This document shows positions 1 through 9,091 of a stretch of 41,818 nt of DNA, piece by piece (positions within the stretch are counted from its first letter, which is position 1; the number at the start of each line of letters is the position of its first letter). Position numbers and translations under genes: made by a program. This DNA is from Verrucomicrobiales bacterium (GTDB lineage: Bacteria > Verrucomicrobiota > Verrucomicrobiia > Limisphaerales > Palsa-1400). The notes under the pieces were generated by a model, which ran no database searches, was not told where the DNA came from, and saw only the letters and a list, made by a program, of their open reading frames with translations. The stretch is from the NCBI GenBank assembly GCA_003140095.1, contig PLIU01000267.1:1-41818 (forward strand). Reading direction: 5' to 3'.

Positions 1-822
1 TATTTACGGATAAGCTCTAAGACAAGCCTGCAACTGGCCCAAGCCCGGTTCACTGTCGCCCAGAGCGCCTTGGGTGAAACGCAGGCCCAATGGGTGCAGG
101 CCAGCAACGACTGTTTCCGCGTCCTCTCCCTCCTGAGCAACCGCGTCGCCTCCGCTTCCGAAGCCGACAAGGCGCGCGCGGAGGCCGATGGCCTCCAAGC
201 CAGGCTGGAGCGCCAGCAGGCCGAGGTCACCGTGGCCCAGCGCCAGATCGCTACCTGGCAGCAACAACTGGAGGACACCGTCATCCGCGCCCCTTTTCCC
301 GGGGTCATCGTTTCCAAAACCGCCCAGCCGGGGGAAATCATTTCCCCGCTCTCCGCCAGCGGCGGCTTCACCCGCACCGGCATCCGCACGCTGGTCGATA
401 TGAGTTCGCTGGAGGTGGAAGTGGATGTCAACGAGAATTACATCCACCGCGTCTCCGCCGGCCAGCCGGTCGAAGCCGTGCCGGACGCCTACCCGGATCG
501 GAAAATTCCGGCGCGCGTCATCGCCATCATCCCGACGGCTGACCGCCAGAAAGGCACGGTCAAAGTCCGCATCGGTTTTGAGGCGCTGGACCCGCGCATG
601 TTGCCCGACATGGGCGTGAAAGTCTCCTTTCAAGCCGGCCCGCTCGCGCCCACCGCCGCGGCGGGCGTCCTCCTGCCGCCTTCGGCCGTGCATGAGGAAA
701 ACGGACATCAAGTCGTGTGGGTCCTGCGCGACGGCCGCGCCCAGCGCCGCGCGGTGCAAGTCAACGCAACCAACGATAACCAGATGCTGCAGCATTGCGG
801 CCGGCGAAACAGTTATAGTTGA
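1..822 (+). CDS. HlyD/MacA-type membrane fusion protein, 5' partial and frameshifted near the 3' end
   Basis: The frame is open from base 1, so the N-terminus lies outside the window. The product resembles the periplasmic adaptor of MacAB/HlyD-type efflux pumps. It shows a coiled-coil hairpin rich in A, E, Q and R (about bases 30-270), then the lipoyl-domain segment VIRAPFPGVIVSKTAQPGEI, then beta-barrel sequence with VEVDVNENYIHRV and FPDMGVKVSF-like stretches. The frame stops at 822 after QHCGRRNSYS, which is not family-like. The expected C-terminal end, IAAGETVIVDCPTGLQDGAA, is encoded in the next frame and ends at 874. This places a one-base insertion (or two-base loss) at about 786-797. 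The gene overlaps the start of a broken ABC ATPase, its normal partner. The family call is firm. Whether the lesion is biological or a sequencing error cannot be settled here, but the state of the neighbour favours decay. Confidence 0.75.
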   Translation, partial: YLRISSKTSLQLAQARFTVAQSALGETQAQWVQASNDCFRVLSLLSNRVASASEADKARAEADGLQARLERQQAEVTVAQRQIATWQQQLEDTVIRAPFPGVIVSKTAQPGEIISPLSASGGFTRTGIRTLVDMSSLEVEVDVNENYIHRVSAGQPVEAVPDAYPDRKIPARVIAIIPTADRQKGTVKVRIGFEALDPRMLPDMGVKVSFQAGPLAPTAAAGVLLPPSAVHEENGHQVVWVLRDGRAQRRAVQVNATNDNQMLQHCGRRNSYS

Positions 823-870
823 CTGTCCGACAGGCCTCCAGGACGGCGCGGCGGTGCGGGAAAAACAGCC

Positions 871-1345
871 ATGACCAAAGGCCCGGAGGTTCTGGCGCGG
901 ATTCGCGGCGTCAGCAAGGTTTTCCGCAGCGGCTCGGTGGACATTCACGTTTTGCACGAGCTCGATTTAGACCTGCACCAGGGAGAATTTCTCGCCCTGA
1001 TGGGGCCGCCGGTTCGGGCAAGAGCACGCTGCTCAATCACATCGGCGGCCTGGATCACGCCAGCCAAGGGGAAGTCGTCGTGTGCGGCGAAAACTTGGGC
1101 GCGCTTTCCCACCATCAAGTGGCCTCTTGGCGCGCGCGGCACATCGGCTTCGTCTTTCAACTGTACAATTTGCTGCCGACGCTGACCGCGGAGCGGAACG
1201 TCGAACTGCCCCTATTGTTGACGCCACTCTCCAGGGCGGAACGCAAACGCCACGCCGAAACCGCGTTGCGCATGGTCGGGTTGGCGCGCCCTCCGGGCCG
1301 CGCGCCAGCCCATCGCCGCCGCGTTGCGCGCGCTGTAAAACACAT
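871..1345 (+). pseudogene. MacB/LolD-type ABC transporter ATP-binding protein remnant
   Basis: The ATG at 871 overlaps the end of the restored adaptor frame (874), as in an adaptor-ATPase operon. Residues 1-45 read as a normal LolD/MacB start (RIRGVSKVFRSGSVDIHVLH, then LHQGEFLALMG). The frame is then lost inside Walker A by a one-base deletion at about 1005-1010. The next frame gives GSGKSTLLNHIGGLDHASQG, a Q-loop segment (HIGFVFQLYNLLPTLTAERN) and a helical part ending near MVGLA (about 1280). The LSGGQ signature, Walker B, H-loop and the permease gene are absent. Only a degraded R-V-A-R-A stretch follows. With a frameshift and loss of the 3' half it cannot be a working ATPase. It reads open into the next gene. 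Confidence 0.75.
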
Positions 1346-1547
1346 TTTAAAGCGGCAGGACGGAACCGGGAACGACGATGACCTTGCGCCAAATGGCCAA
1401 ATGATTCATCATGGATGCGGCCGGTTCCCTGGTGAATCTGCCGAGCGATGCGGAAAGACAACAATAATATGCATTCATGCGGGACTGCCCGGTTTGCGTT
1501 GGATAATGGGGGAAGCAATCGAAAGGGGAAAGTCAGGAGTGAACGCT

Positions 1548-3257
1548 TTGAAGTATAAACAAGCGCTGACACTGGGCCTCTTTACGATTCTTTCTGCCGC
1601 TGTTTCGGCTCAGCCGCGCTATCAACCTCCCGCTGGAACCAGGTTGCATTATCTCGCTTTCAGCGGAAGCAACGATCTTCCGCCGCCTTTCGTCGCGGTG
1701 GATTTCGTTTACGGCCCTGGCGAAGGCAAGAGGGATTTTCGCTGGTGGCAATTGGAAGTTCGAGCCAACACGAAGCCGGACGCAGCGCCGTTGTTGGTGC
1801 TGCGCGCGCTGGCCTCCGCGGATCCGCTGGCAGAAAAGCAACGCCACGTCGAATTTGCGCGGTATCAATTGCGCATTCCCGAGACGGGCGAAACCTACGA
1901 GTATCGCGACAGCGACGCCGGCGGGGCTTTGCTGCCCGGCTGGGCGGATTTCGAGCGCCATCTTCTGCCTCATCCCGCGTCGAACACCGAACGGAAAGAT
2001 GGCGCAGCCGAGACGTGCCAGTATTTAGGCCAACTGCTCAGTTTGGCGCGAATAACGATCCGGGCGGATGAGCCGTGGTCGCCTTGGGCCAACATCAAGC
2101 GCCTCGATCTGCATCGCGAGATGCTCGTTGGGAATGACCGGGATTTCAAAGACAGCGAAGGGCATCGGCTGGCCAGTTCGAATACAAACGATTATACCTA
2201 CGTTCCGCTGACCGAGGAGGATTATCGCACCGCGATTGAGGCCGGCATGAATCTATTCCCGGTCACGGCGCAGCATGAGGCCTGGGTGCGTTCGGAGCCG
2301 GTTTTTTATTTGCGCGATGCCATAGGTGATCCGGCGCTGCGCTATCCCGCTGACCTCTACCGTGCCAATTACCTTGGATACGTGATGTTCGTGGATGAAC
2401 CGGCGAGCCTGATTCTAAACCGGCAGGATTTGCGGCTGGCGGCCAGATACTCATCCGATTTGTCAACTCTATTTGAAATGTGGACGCGAGCCAGTTATCT
2501 CTCCGCCGATAACTACGGGGTCTGGCGTCTGGAGGCGGCGCTTCGTCGCAAAGGCATCAATCTGGGCGACATGCGCCTCACCCAGTCCGATTTTCCGACA
2601 TGGGATTCGTACCCCGAATCCACTTACTACGAAATGAAATCCGGCGTGGCCGGCATCGTCATGGAAGGGCGTTTCAACGTGGCCGCGTTCGACGCCCGAG
2701 TCCTCACTGTGACCGGCTTGCCATGGAAACACACTCCGTTGCAACTATTGAAATTCGATTACGCCTTGATGCGCGGGGGCACGCGTCCCTTCGGCAAATT
2801 TTGGGGCACGGCCATTTACGGGCAATGTGATCCGGTCATCGCTCCGCTGGCTTTGACGACGGCCTACGACATGGGAGCGCGCTATTTTTGGTTTTGGACT
2901 TCGGACCATGCGCACCACCTGCCGTGGAACGAACAAATTAGCCTGGCGCGCGCTCTCAAGCAATACGCCGCCCAAAACCCCCGTCCCTCCATTGCCTTGC
3001 CGCAGCCGAAGCGGGACACGGTCATTGCCATTCCAAACGGCTATTTCCTTTCCCTGCAAGACTTCCAATGGAACAAAGGCGGCGACCCGGAACGCCGCGA
3101 GGCGGGCGAAAAATACCAGCGCGTGTTCCAACGCGCGCTCACCGCGGTGCATCAATGTTTTGATCGTGGCGAAGACTTCGATATCACGATCAACGACGGA
3201 CACGGGCTTGAGGGCTATCGCCGCATCATAAAAATTGACGACAAGAACGCACGGTGA
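1548..3257 (+). CDS. Secreted protein of unknown function, possible TIM-barrel enzyme
   Basis: A 569-residue product with an N-terminal signal peptide (LKYKQALTLGLFTILSAAVS, likely cut after VSA before QPRY). I do not recognise a named family. The C-terminal third, with ALTTAYDMGARYFWFWTSDH followed by a helix LARALKQYA, resembles the last strands of a glycosidase-like TIM barrel, but this is weak. The start is chosen at TTG 1548 because AGGAG (1535-1539) lies 8 bases upstream and the signal peptide begins right after it. GTG 1539 and ATG 1506 are in frame. The frame stays open upstream into the decayed ABC ATPase, so an automatic caller could report a false fusion from 819. It is convergent with the prepilin-like gene at 3281. 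It may belong functionally with the glycan-degrading cluster beside it, but that is only inferred from position. Confidence 0.6.
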   Translation: MKYKQALTLGLFTILSAAVSAQPRYQPPAGTRLHYLAFSGSNDLPPPFVAVDFVYGPGEGKRDFRWWQLEVRANTKPDAAPLLVLRALASADPLAEKQRHVEFARYQLRIPETGETYEYRDSDAGGALLPGWADFERHLLPHPASNTERKDGAAETCQYLGQLLSLARITIRADEPWSPWANIKRLDLHREMLVGNDRDFKDSEGHRLASSNTNDYTYVPLTEEDYRTAIEAGMNLFPVTAQHEAWVRSEPVFYLRDAIGDPALRYPADLYRANYLGYVMFVDEPASLILNRQDLRLAARYSSDLSTLFEMWTRASYLSADNYGVWRLEAALRRKGINLGDMRLTQSDFPTWDSYPESTYYEMKSGVAGIVMEGRFNVAAFDARVLTVTGLPWKHTPLQLLKFDYALMRGGTRPFGKFWGTAIYGQCDPVIAPLALTTAYDMGARYFWFWTSDHAHHLPWNEQISLARALKQYAAQNPRPSIALPQPKRDTVIAIPNGYFLSLQDFQWNKGGDPERREAGEKYQRVFQRALTAVHQCFDRGEDFDITINDGHGLEGYRRIIKIDDKNAR

Positions 3258-3280
3258 GGACATCGGGCGCGCCAGGCACC

Positions 3281-3943
3281 TTACCAAATCAAATTAGTCG
3301 CCGCCGTCGCCTGGTAAAAGCCGGCATGGTTGTCAGCAAAAAGGATGTTTCCGGCCGGCTTAGTGCGGTGCCAGCCCTTGGTGTCCGCCGGGTAAGCAAG
3401 AATGCCGCAGCCGAAGACGACTGTTTGGGAGAGTTTGGTCAAACTATTCACGGACAGACCGTCCAAACCATCTCCGGGCGGGAATGGCGGCAATCCTCCA
3501 AAATTGAAGAGGTAAGAATTCCCCACCCACTCGAACAGGTCGTAAGAGGTGTCGTCCACGGTGCGCCCCTGATCCATCGGGCAAGTCACTGTTCCTTCAG
3601 TTAATCCGTAATGGTTCAAGGGCCGGTCTGTGCGGTTGAAAAGATTACCTTGCGCCGCGCCGATCCGGTTGTTGTTGGTTCGGCCCGCCCAGACAAACCA
3701 ATCCATGCCTTCAAGGGAGACGTTGGTCGAAGTCCAAAACAGAGTATCATGGTAATCCTGCAGGTACAAATTCAGCGCAATGCCGCATTGATGCAGATTG
3801 GACATGCATTTGGCGTCGTTGGCGCGGGTTTTGGCTTTGCCTAAGACCGGCAGAAGCATGGAGGCCAGAATCGCGATAATCGCGATCACCACCAACAATT
3901 CAATGAGCGTGAAAGCCCGCCTGCTTTTCGTGGGTTCGATCAT
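3281..3943 (-). CDS. Prepilin-like secreted protein (type II secretion G-like N-terminus)
   Basis: A 220-residue product. The start [17 protein letters not shown] places a basic leader directly before the prepilin peptidase site (A/FTLIE). A hydrophobic helix, [17 protein letters not shown], follows. Upstream in-frame codons to 4000 exist, but the basic leader argues for 3943. The ectodomain has a FADNHAGFY motif near the end, a variant of the H-X9-DG signature seen in prepilin-associated proteins of Verrucomicrobiota, Lentisphaerae and Planctomycetes. These proteins are cleaved and N-methylated like pseudopilins, but their role is unknown. It is the last gene of the minus-strand glycoside hydrolase cluster, about 80 bp after the beta-galactosidase. 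It is one of four intact paralogues and one broken one in this window. Confidence 0.85.
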   Translation of the reverse strand: MIEPTKSRRAFTLIELLVVIAIIAILASMLLPVLGKAKTRANDAKCMSNLHQCGIALNLYLQDYHDTLFWTSTNVSLEGMDWFVWAGRTNNNRIGAAQGNLFNRTDRPLNHYGLTEGTVTCPMDQGRTVDDTSYDLFEWVGNSYLFNFGGLPPFPPGDGLDGLSVNSLTKLSQTVVFGCGILAYPADTKGWHRTKPAGNILFADNHAGFYQATAATNLIW

Positions 3944-4024
3944 TATCCAAATCCGTCCGGCAAAACGCTCGGTTCGGGTTTGTCTTGGACGAACCATCAC
4001 CGAGTGTTATTCATGGCGCCTTCC

Positions 4025-6342
4025 TCAAAACGGCGTGAGGCTCAAATAGAGCCGGTAGTCCTTGATGCGGCCGTGCGGCGAATCCTGGCGCGGCAGCAGG
4101 CGCGCGCCGGAAAGCTCGTGTTCCGCGCCAAGATCAATAACAAGTGTGTGCGGATGACTCGTGTGCGGCGCGCTCCAAAGCGTGTGCCAGAAGGAATCCG
4201 GATCGCCGTCAATTACGTTCTCCGCCTGGTCGCCTTCCGCAATATTTTCCTCGCTGTCCACATAAATAATTTTCCAGCCTTGGTGGGAAATAGTTTGACC
4301 GGCGGCATCGAGCGCGTCGAGTTCCGCCAGCGTGGTGAACTCGTCGCCGTTCTGCGATGAAAGCGCTTGCAGGCAAAGGTAGCGCGCCGTTTTCGCGGGG
4401 AACACGATATCTTGCGCGGCGCGGCTGCCGGCAAGGCTGCCTTCTTTGACCAGACTGGCAGACTCCAAGCGCGGTTCCTTGATCGGGCCGCGCGAGCGCG
4501 CGTTCTCGTCCTTGTTAAGCTGATCGAGAATCGGCGTCTTAATCCCGGCCACGCTCTGGACGTCGTCCTTCAACTGCTCAAAAACAACAATCTCATTGCG
4601 GCCTTGCTTGAGCCAGACGCCGGGCAGATAAAGGGTCTGTTGCGGGCCGATATACCAGTATCGGCCCAGATTGTGCCTGTTGACGAAAACGATTCCCTTG
4701 CCCCAACCGCGCATGTCCAGAAAGGCGTCGCCGACTCGCGGCAATGAAAACGTGCCGCGATGCACCGCCGGCGCGGCGGAGGCCGGAGTGGAATTAAATT
4801 TGAGCGAGGAAACATCGTCGAACGGTAATTTATACATTTCCCAGCCAGTGAGTTTGCGCTCGCCGAGCAGGACCGACTCGGTGATGCCTTTGCGGTTGTC
4901 CGTCAGCCGGCTGCCATAGTTGATGCGTCCGCCATTTTCAACCAGAATGTCGAGCGTGGCGGATGGACCGGCGATTTTCAGTTCGGCTGAATTCTGATTG
5001 TGCCGACGGTCCAGCGCCGCGAGCCTTTCGCCGTCCACGCACACCACGGCGTAGTCGCGCAGCTCCTTGATTTTCAGCGTCGCGTCCACCGGTCCGGCAA
5101 TGGTGGTTCGATATAAAACGTAGCCGTAACCCTGGTCGAGGTCTTCAAAGCTCAACGGCTTTTCCGATTTCACCGGCGTGGCCAGGTTGTCAAAAATACG
5201 GGCGGACTCGGTGAATTCGATTCGGGGAATTTCGATTACCTGGGTCGTGGGCGGAACCTCCGGCAATACTTCCCCCGGCGCGAGGTGTTTCGCGAGAACG
5301 TCGCGCAAGGCGAAGAATTTTGACGTGGGCCGGCCCATTTCATCCATCGGAGAATCGTAGTCGTAGCTCGTCGGTTGCGGTTGGAAATGGCCGCCGTAGT
5401 TCGCGCCGCTCATGAAGCCGAAGGAGGTGCCGCCGTAAATCATGTAGTAGCAAAATGAGACCTCGTGCGTGAGCTTCCACTCGGTTTCGCGCACCAGGCC
5501 GCCGGCCTCGACATGCGCGTGCGGCTCGCCCCAGTGATCGAGCCAGCCCGGATAGAATTCCGGGACGAACCAGGGACCGGTTGGACGATAGGCGCCGAGT
5601 TGTTTCATGATGTCCGGCCCATCGCCGCCGTTGAGTCCCGGCAGAACGTCGGAAAGATGACCGTTGGCCATCATGTCCCCGCCGCCGTCGGCGGTGAAAG
5701 ACGGCACGTCAAAACCGGCGGCGCGATCCATGTCGCGGATTTTGCCCATGTAAACGTGGTCGCCGCCGTAGCTGCCGTATTCATTTTCCACCTGGACCAG
5801 AATGATCGGTCCCCATGGGTGATCTGCAGCGGCGCCAATTGCTCACCCAGCTTTTTGAGGTACGTTTCCGCCGCCGCGAGGAAACGCGGGTCCTGGCTGC
5901 GCACTTTCAAATCATGCTCTTTGAGCAACCACCACGGATAGCCGCCAAATTCCCATTCCGCGCAACAATATGGACCGGGCCGCAAAATCACCCACAAACC
6001 TTCCTTCTGCGCAAGCCGCACGAATTGCGCGATGTCCGCGTCGCCGGTGAAATGGAATTGACCTTCGCGCGGTTCGTGCTGGTTCCAGAAAACGTAGATG
6101 GAAACCGTGTTCAGTCCCATCGCGTGCATCATCTTCAGGCGATCGGCCCAGTATTGGTGCGGAATCCGGCCCGGATGCATTTCGCCAGCCTTGATTTGAA
6201 ACGCTTTCCCGTCGAGCAGAAAATCCGAGTCGCCGATGGCGAAGGTGGATCGGGCGTGGACAGCCGGCAGGCCGCCCGCCAACATGAACCAACAAGCCGC
6301 GCTCAGACCAAGCAGCCGGACATCGGCCTTTAACTTTCTCAT
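4025..6342 (-). CDS. GH35 beta-galactosidase, secreted, reading frame broken by a one-base slip
   Basis: The gene reads as two overlapping frames. The first, 6342 to about 5812, gives a signal peptide (LLGLSAACWFMLAGGLPAVH), then GH35 landmarks GEMHPGRIP, YWADRLKMMHAMGLNTVS, FWNQHEPREGQFHFTGD and LRPGPYCCAEWEFGGYPWWL. The second, from 5791 down to 4025, continues with VENEYGSYGG, whose Glu in NEYG is the family acid/base, and PEFYPGWLDHWGE, whose first Glu is the nucleophile. The C-terminus carries F5/8 type C (CBM32-like) sequence, including FHT-like SFWHTLWS and VIDLGAEHELSGARLLPRQD. The frames join if the run CCCC at 5811-5814 had five C, restoring GPIILVQVENEYG. Rejoined, the protein is about 772 residues and hydrolyses terminal beta-galactosides outside the cytoplasm. 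A homopolymer sequencing error is as likely as a true mutation, since nothing else in the gene is damaged. Confidence 0.9.
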
Positions 6343-6454
6343 GATTCCTTTTTACTTTTTTTACCTAATTCAAACAAATGATGCCTCATCGCCGGATGAT
6401 GCGTAACATTATCGTTGGTCTCCGTCAGCATGGGTTCGCCAGTTGCAGGGCTTG

Positions 6455-9088
6455 TCATGGAGTTTGGCCCTGTATTGGCAGTCCTCCGGCGCCGGCAGTG
6501 CCGGCTGCTGATCGCGCATCGAAGACGAGCACCTCGAAGGGCTCGAGCGTGACGCTTTGCGTATGGCCGGCCATCAACGAGAGCGTTTGCACGCGTTGAT
6601 CAGGGTAGGGCGATTGGAGTGGATAGGCTTGCGCCGCGCCAGCGGGCAGATCGAACACCGTGCCCGCATCGAGCGCGATAGTCTGTGGCTGGTCATCGGG
6701 ATTGCGAATCATGAACGTGCCTTTGCGCGGATTCCACGAGGCGTAGCCGTAAATTTGCAACTGGAGCGGATCACCCCCGACCCAGTGCGAATCCACCAGG
6801 ACATCGGCGTTTGTTTGCGCCCACTTGGCGGCCTGGGCCACCTCGTCCCAGGCCCCCGGCGTCATCATCGAAGGCGTCAAATAAAGTTCCTGGAGCGAAG
6901 TGCCATTGGCAAAATAGGAGCGCGCTTCGTTCTTCAGATGCGGCCCGGTCTTGCCGAGCCGTTCACCTTGAAAGCAGCGCCCGTTGACAATGCCGTGGTG
7001 CATGACCGAGTTGAGCGGATAAAGCGGGGATCTCTCGACAAAATATTTTCGACAATTTCCATCGCGGAACGTCAGCCATTTTTCACGGTCGTCGCCCTTG
7101 CCGGCCCAGCCGACGTCAGCGCTGCCCATCCGCCAAGTCGAGTCCACGTGGTTCAGCCAGAATGGGGAAGGCCAGGTGCCAACGGTCACGTTGATGAAGA
7201 CGGCCGGATTCTGCCGGCGCAAGTTTCGCGCGACATCCAGCAACGCCATGAAATGAGGGCTAACGCCGTCCCCGGCCCTGTCCCATTTGAAGGCGTTTAC
7301 GCCGTCCTCACGCATTAGCTGGAGGCAGCGATCCTCAAACCATTTTTTGTAGCCAGGGTAGGCGAGGTCGAGTTGGGCGTCCGCTGGAATGAGGCCCATG
7401 GTGCGCGCGTCGGTCGTGCGTTCAGCCGCGCCGCCGTAGCCGCCCAGAGGCGAGATCCAGATGGCCAGGTGCGCGTCCAATTTCTCCATCCGACCTTTCA
7501 GCGCCGCAAAACCGCCCGGAAACTTGTTCGTACTCTCGGCCCAAAGTCCCAGGCCGGGATCGTCCCAGCCATCATCCACCAGAAACCCCCGCACCGGCAC
7601 CCCTCGTTTTTTCACCAGTTCCTCATTGAAGCGCCTGACCACATCGAGCATCTTCTCGGCATCAACCGAGAATCCCAGGTCATACCAACAGTTGTAATGG
7701 AGGAAGGGGTTGGAGGGGCGGGCGCGTTCGCGTTCCAGGTAATAGAGAAAGGCCCGGCGAAGCTGGCCCTCGGGCGCGATGCCCGCGACGGCGCCGAACG
7801 CGTAGCTTTGCACTGGCGAAAGCTCGAGCTTGCACGCCAAACCCATGCGAGCGCCCGCGTTGTCGAGCGTATTGCGCGCGCCGGGCATTTCGACGCCAAA
7901 GAACATTCCGCTGCCAGCCACCGGACATCCAGGCACGGAGCCAATCGTCTTCGCGTCCGCAATGCGCACCTCGCCCAGTTCGACCGCGAAGAGGGGAATC
8001 GTTTTGTCCAGAGACGAAAACTCCACCGTTTGACGAAAGTAACTGGAACCATCCCGCAGCTCGGCTCGCCAATGTGCGCGCATGCCCCGCGCGGATACCA
8101 GTTCAGCCTCAATCGCCGTGCCGCCGATCCGCTCGGCCACGCGCACGCCATCGGAGCCTCGCTTCAAATGCACCAGCTTCGGAGCACCGTCGAGATGGAA
8201 CGCGGACGCAGGCAAATCCATCGCTGGGTATTCAGCGAGATTTTCGGCCATGATTTTTTCACCTTCCGCCGTGGTGACGTTGAACACCGGATTGCGATCG
8301 CGCACGCCGATAAGCAGAAATTTTTCCCCGTCTTCCCAAATCACGGCCAGCGCCGGTCCCCATGACATCCCCTGATCGGTGCCTTTGTCTATACGACACG
8401 AAATAAATGTTGCGCCAGAAGGGAAAGGGTATTCTTTCGTTGCCGCCAGATTCGCCTTCGTATCAATCTCAAATTCAGTTGATGCCGGCCTTGTCTTCGC
8501 CAAATTGAAGTCGGAGATGACACACGTGCCAGGCGCGCCAGGATCACCGGAGTAATCATTCGGCTGCGCTTGCAGGTCCATCTTGCCAAGGCGCACCAGC
8601 CTCGGCTGGCCGGCAAACTCCGCGCGGGGAAAAGCGGCCAGTTCAGTCCACGCGGCGCCGTCGCGAGAGGCGAGCGCCACGATGCGCTCCGTCTCCAATC
8701 GCACGGCGACCTCCACGCCCTTCTGATTCTTTGGCGGTGTCAGCGCCAGGCGGAATAATTCCGCGCCCGCCTGATCGAACTGTTTTCCGCTGAGTTTGTT
8801 GACCAGGCGGATCGGGCTCAGTTTCCCGTCGGCAGACTGCCATGATCCGGAGAGGACCGCGTTCTCGAGCGTAAAAACCCCGCCAGCCTGCGAGGATTGT
8901 GCCTTTCCCGGCAAAGGCCCAGGAAACTCAACGTCGGCAAAGCCCGGCAGAGCGATGGCCAGCATCGCGGCGACGAGGCCGAAGCGAGGCCGTGGCAACA
9001 AGCAATCGCCCGTAAATTTTCTGACAGCGTCGGCCGTGCGGAGGCCGGCCATCTGCGTTGGAAGATGTTCTCGAAAGGAATCCATCAC
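6455..9088 (-). CDS. GH36/GH27-like glycosidase (alpha-galactosidase-type, often labelled enterotoxin), long paralogue
   Basis: An 877-residue product with a signal peptide around residues 31-51 (RFGLVAAMLAIALPGFADVE) and a long N-terminal beta domain. The TIM barrel is of the GH-D clan type: FLVDDGWDDPG, AIWISPLGGYGG, then AFKWDRAGDG with the likely nucleophile D603. A second acidic residue sits in WRMGSADVGW, a candidate acid/base. The C-terminal beta domain has YGYASWNPRKGTFMIRNP and ends with PFEVLVFDA. Homologues are frequently annotated enterotoxin by transfer, but the visible motifs point to an alpha-galactoside-type hydrolase. It is translated from GTG 9088 or ATG 9085, a few bases after the stop of the DUF3472 gene (9092), so the two are co-transcribed. 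It has about 100 more N-terminal residues than the paralogue at 10389. Substrate is not determinable here. Confidence 0.75.
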   Translation of the reverse strand: MMDSFREHLPTQMAGLRTADAVRKFTGDCLLPRPRFGLVAAMLAIALPGFADVEFPGPLPGKAQSSQAGGVFTLENAVLSGSWQSADGKLSPIRLVNKLSGKQFDQAGAELFRLALTPPKNQKGVEVAVRLETERIVALASRDGAAWTELAAFPRAEFAGQPRLVRLGKMDLQAQPNDYSGDPGAPGTCVISDFNLAKTRPASTEFEIDTKANLAATKEYPFPSGATFISCRIDKGTDQGMSWGPALAVIWEDGEKFLLIGVRDRNPVFNVTTAEGEKIMAENLAEYPAMDLPASAFHLDGAPKLVHLKRGSDGVRVAERIGGTAIEAELVSARGMRAHWRAELRDGSSYFRQTVEFSSLDKTIPLFAVELGEVRIADAKTIGSVPGCPVAGSGMFFGVEMPGARNTLDNAGARMGLACKLELSPVQSYAFGAVAGIAPEGQLRRAFLYYLERERARPSNPFLHYNCWYDLGFSVDAEKMLDVVRRFNEELVKKRGVPVRGFLVDDGWDDPGLGLWAESTNKFPGGFAALKGRMEKLDAHLAIWISPLGGYGGAAERTTDARTMGLIPADAQLDLAYPGYKKWFEDRCLQLMREDGVNAFKWDRAGDGVSPHFMALLDVARNLRRQNPAVFINVTVGTWPSPFWLNHVDSTWRMGSADVGWAGKGDDREKWLTFRDGNCRKYFVERSPLYPLNSVMHHGIVNGRCFQGERLGKTGPHLKNEARSYFANGTSLQELYLTPSMMTPGAWDEVAQAAKWAQTNADVLVDSHWVGGDPLQLQIYGYASWNPRKGTFMIRNPDDQPQTIALDAGTVFDLPAGAAQAYPLQSPYPDQRVQTLSLMAGHTQSVTLEPFEVLVFDARSAAGTAGAGGLPIQGQTP

Positions 9089-9091
9089 GCA

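Noticed and set aside
6455..9088. Annotation of the GH36-like proteins as enterotoxins
   Set aside because: The label spreads by database transfer. The KWD/KFD strand, WGGYG loops and signal peptides fit a glycosidase, and no toxin motif is seen.
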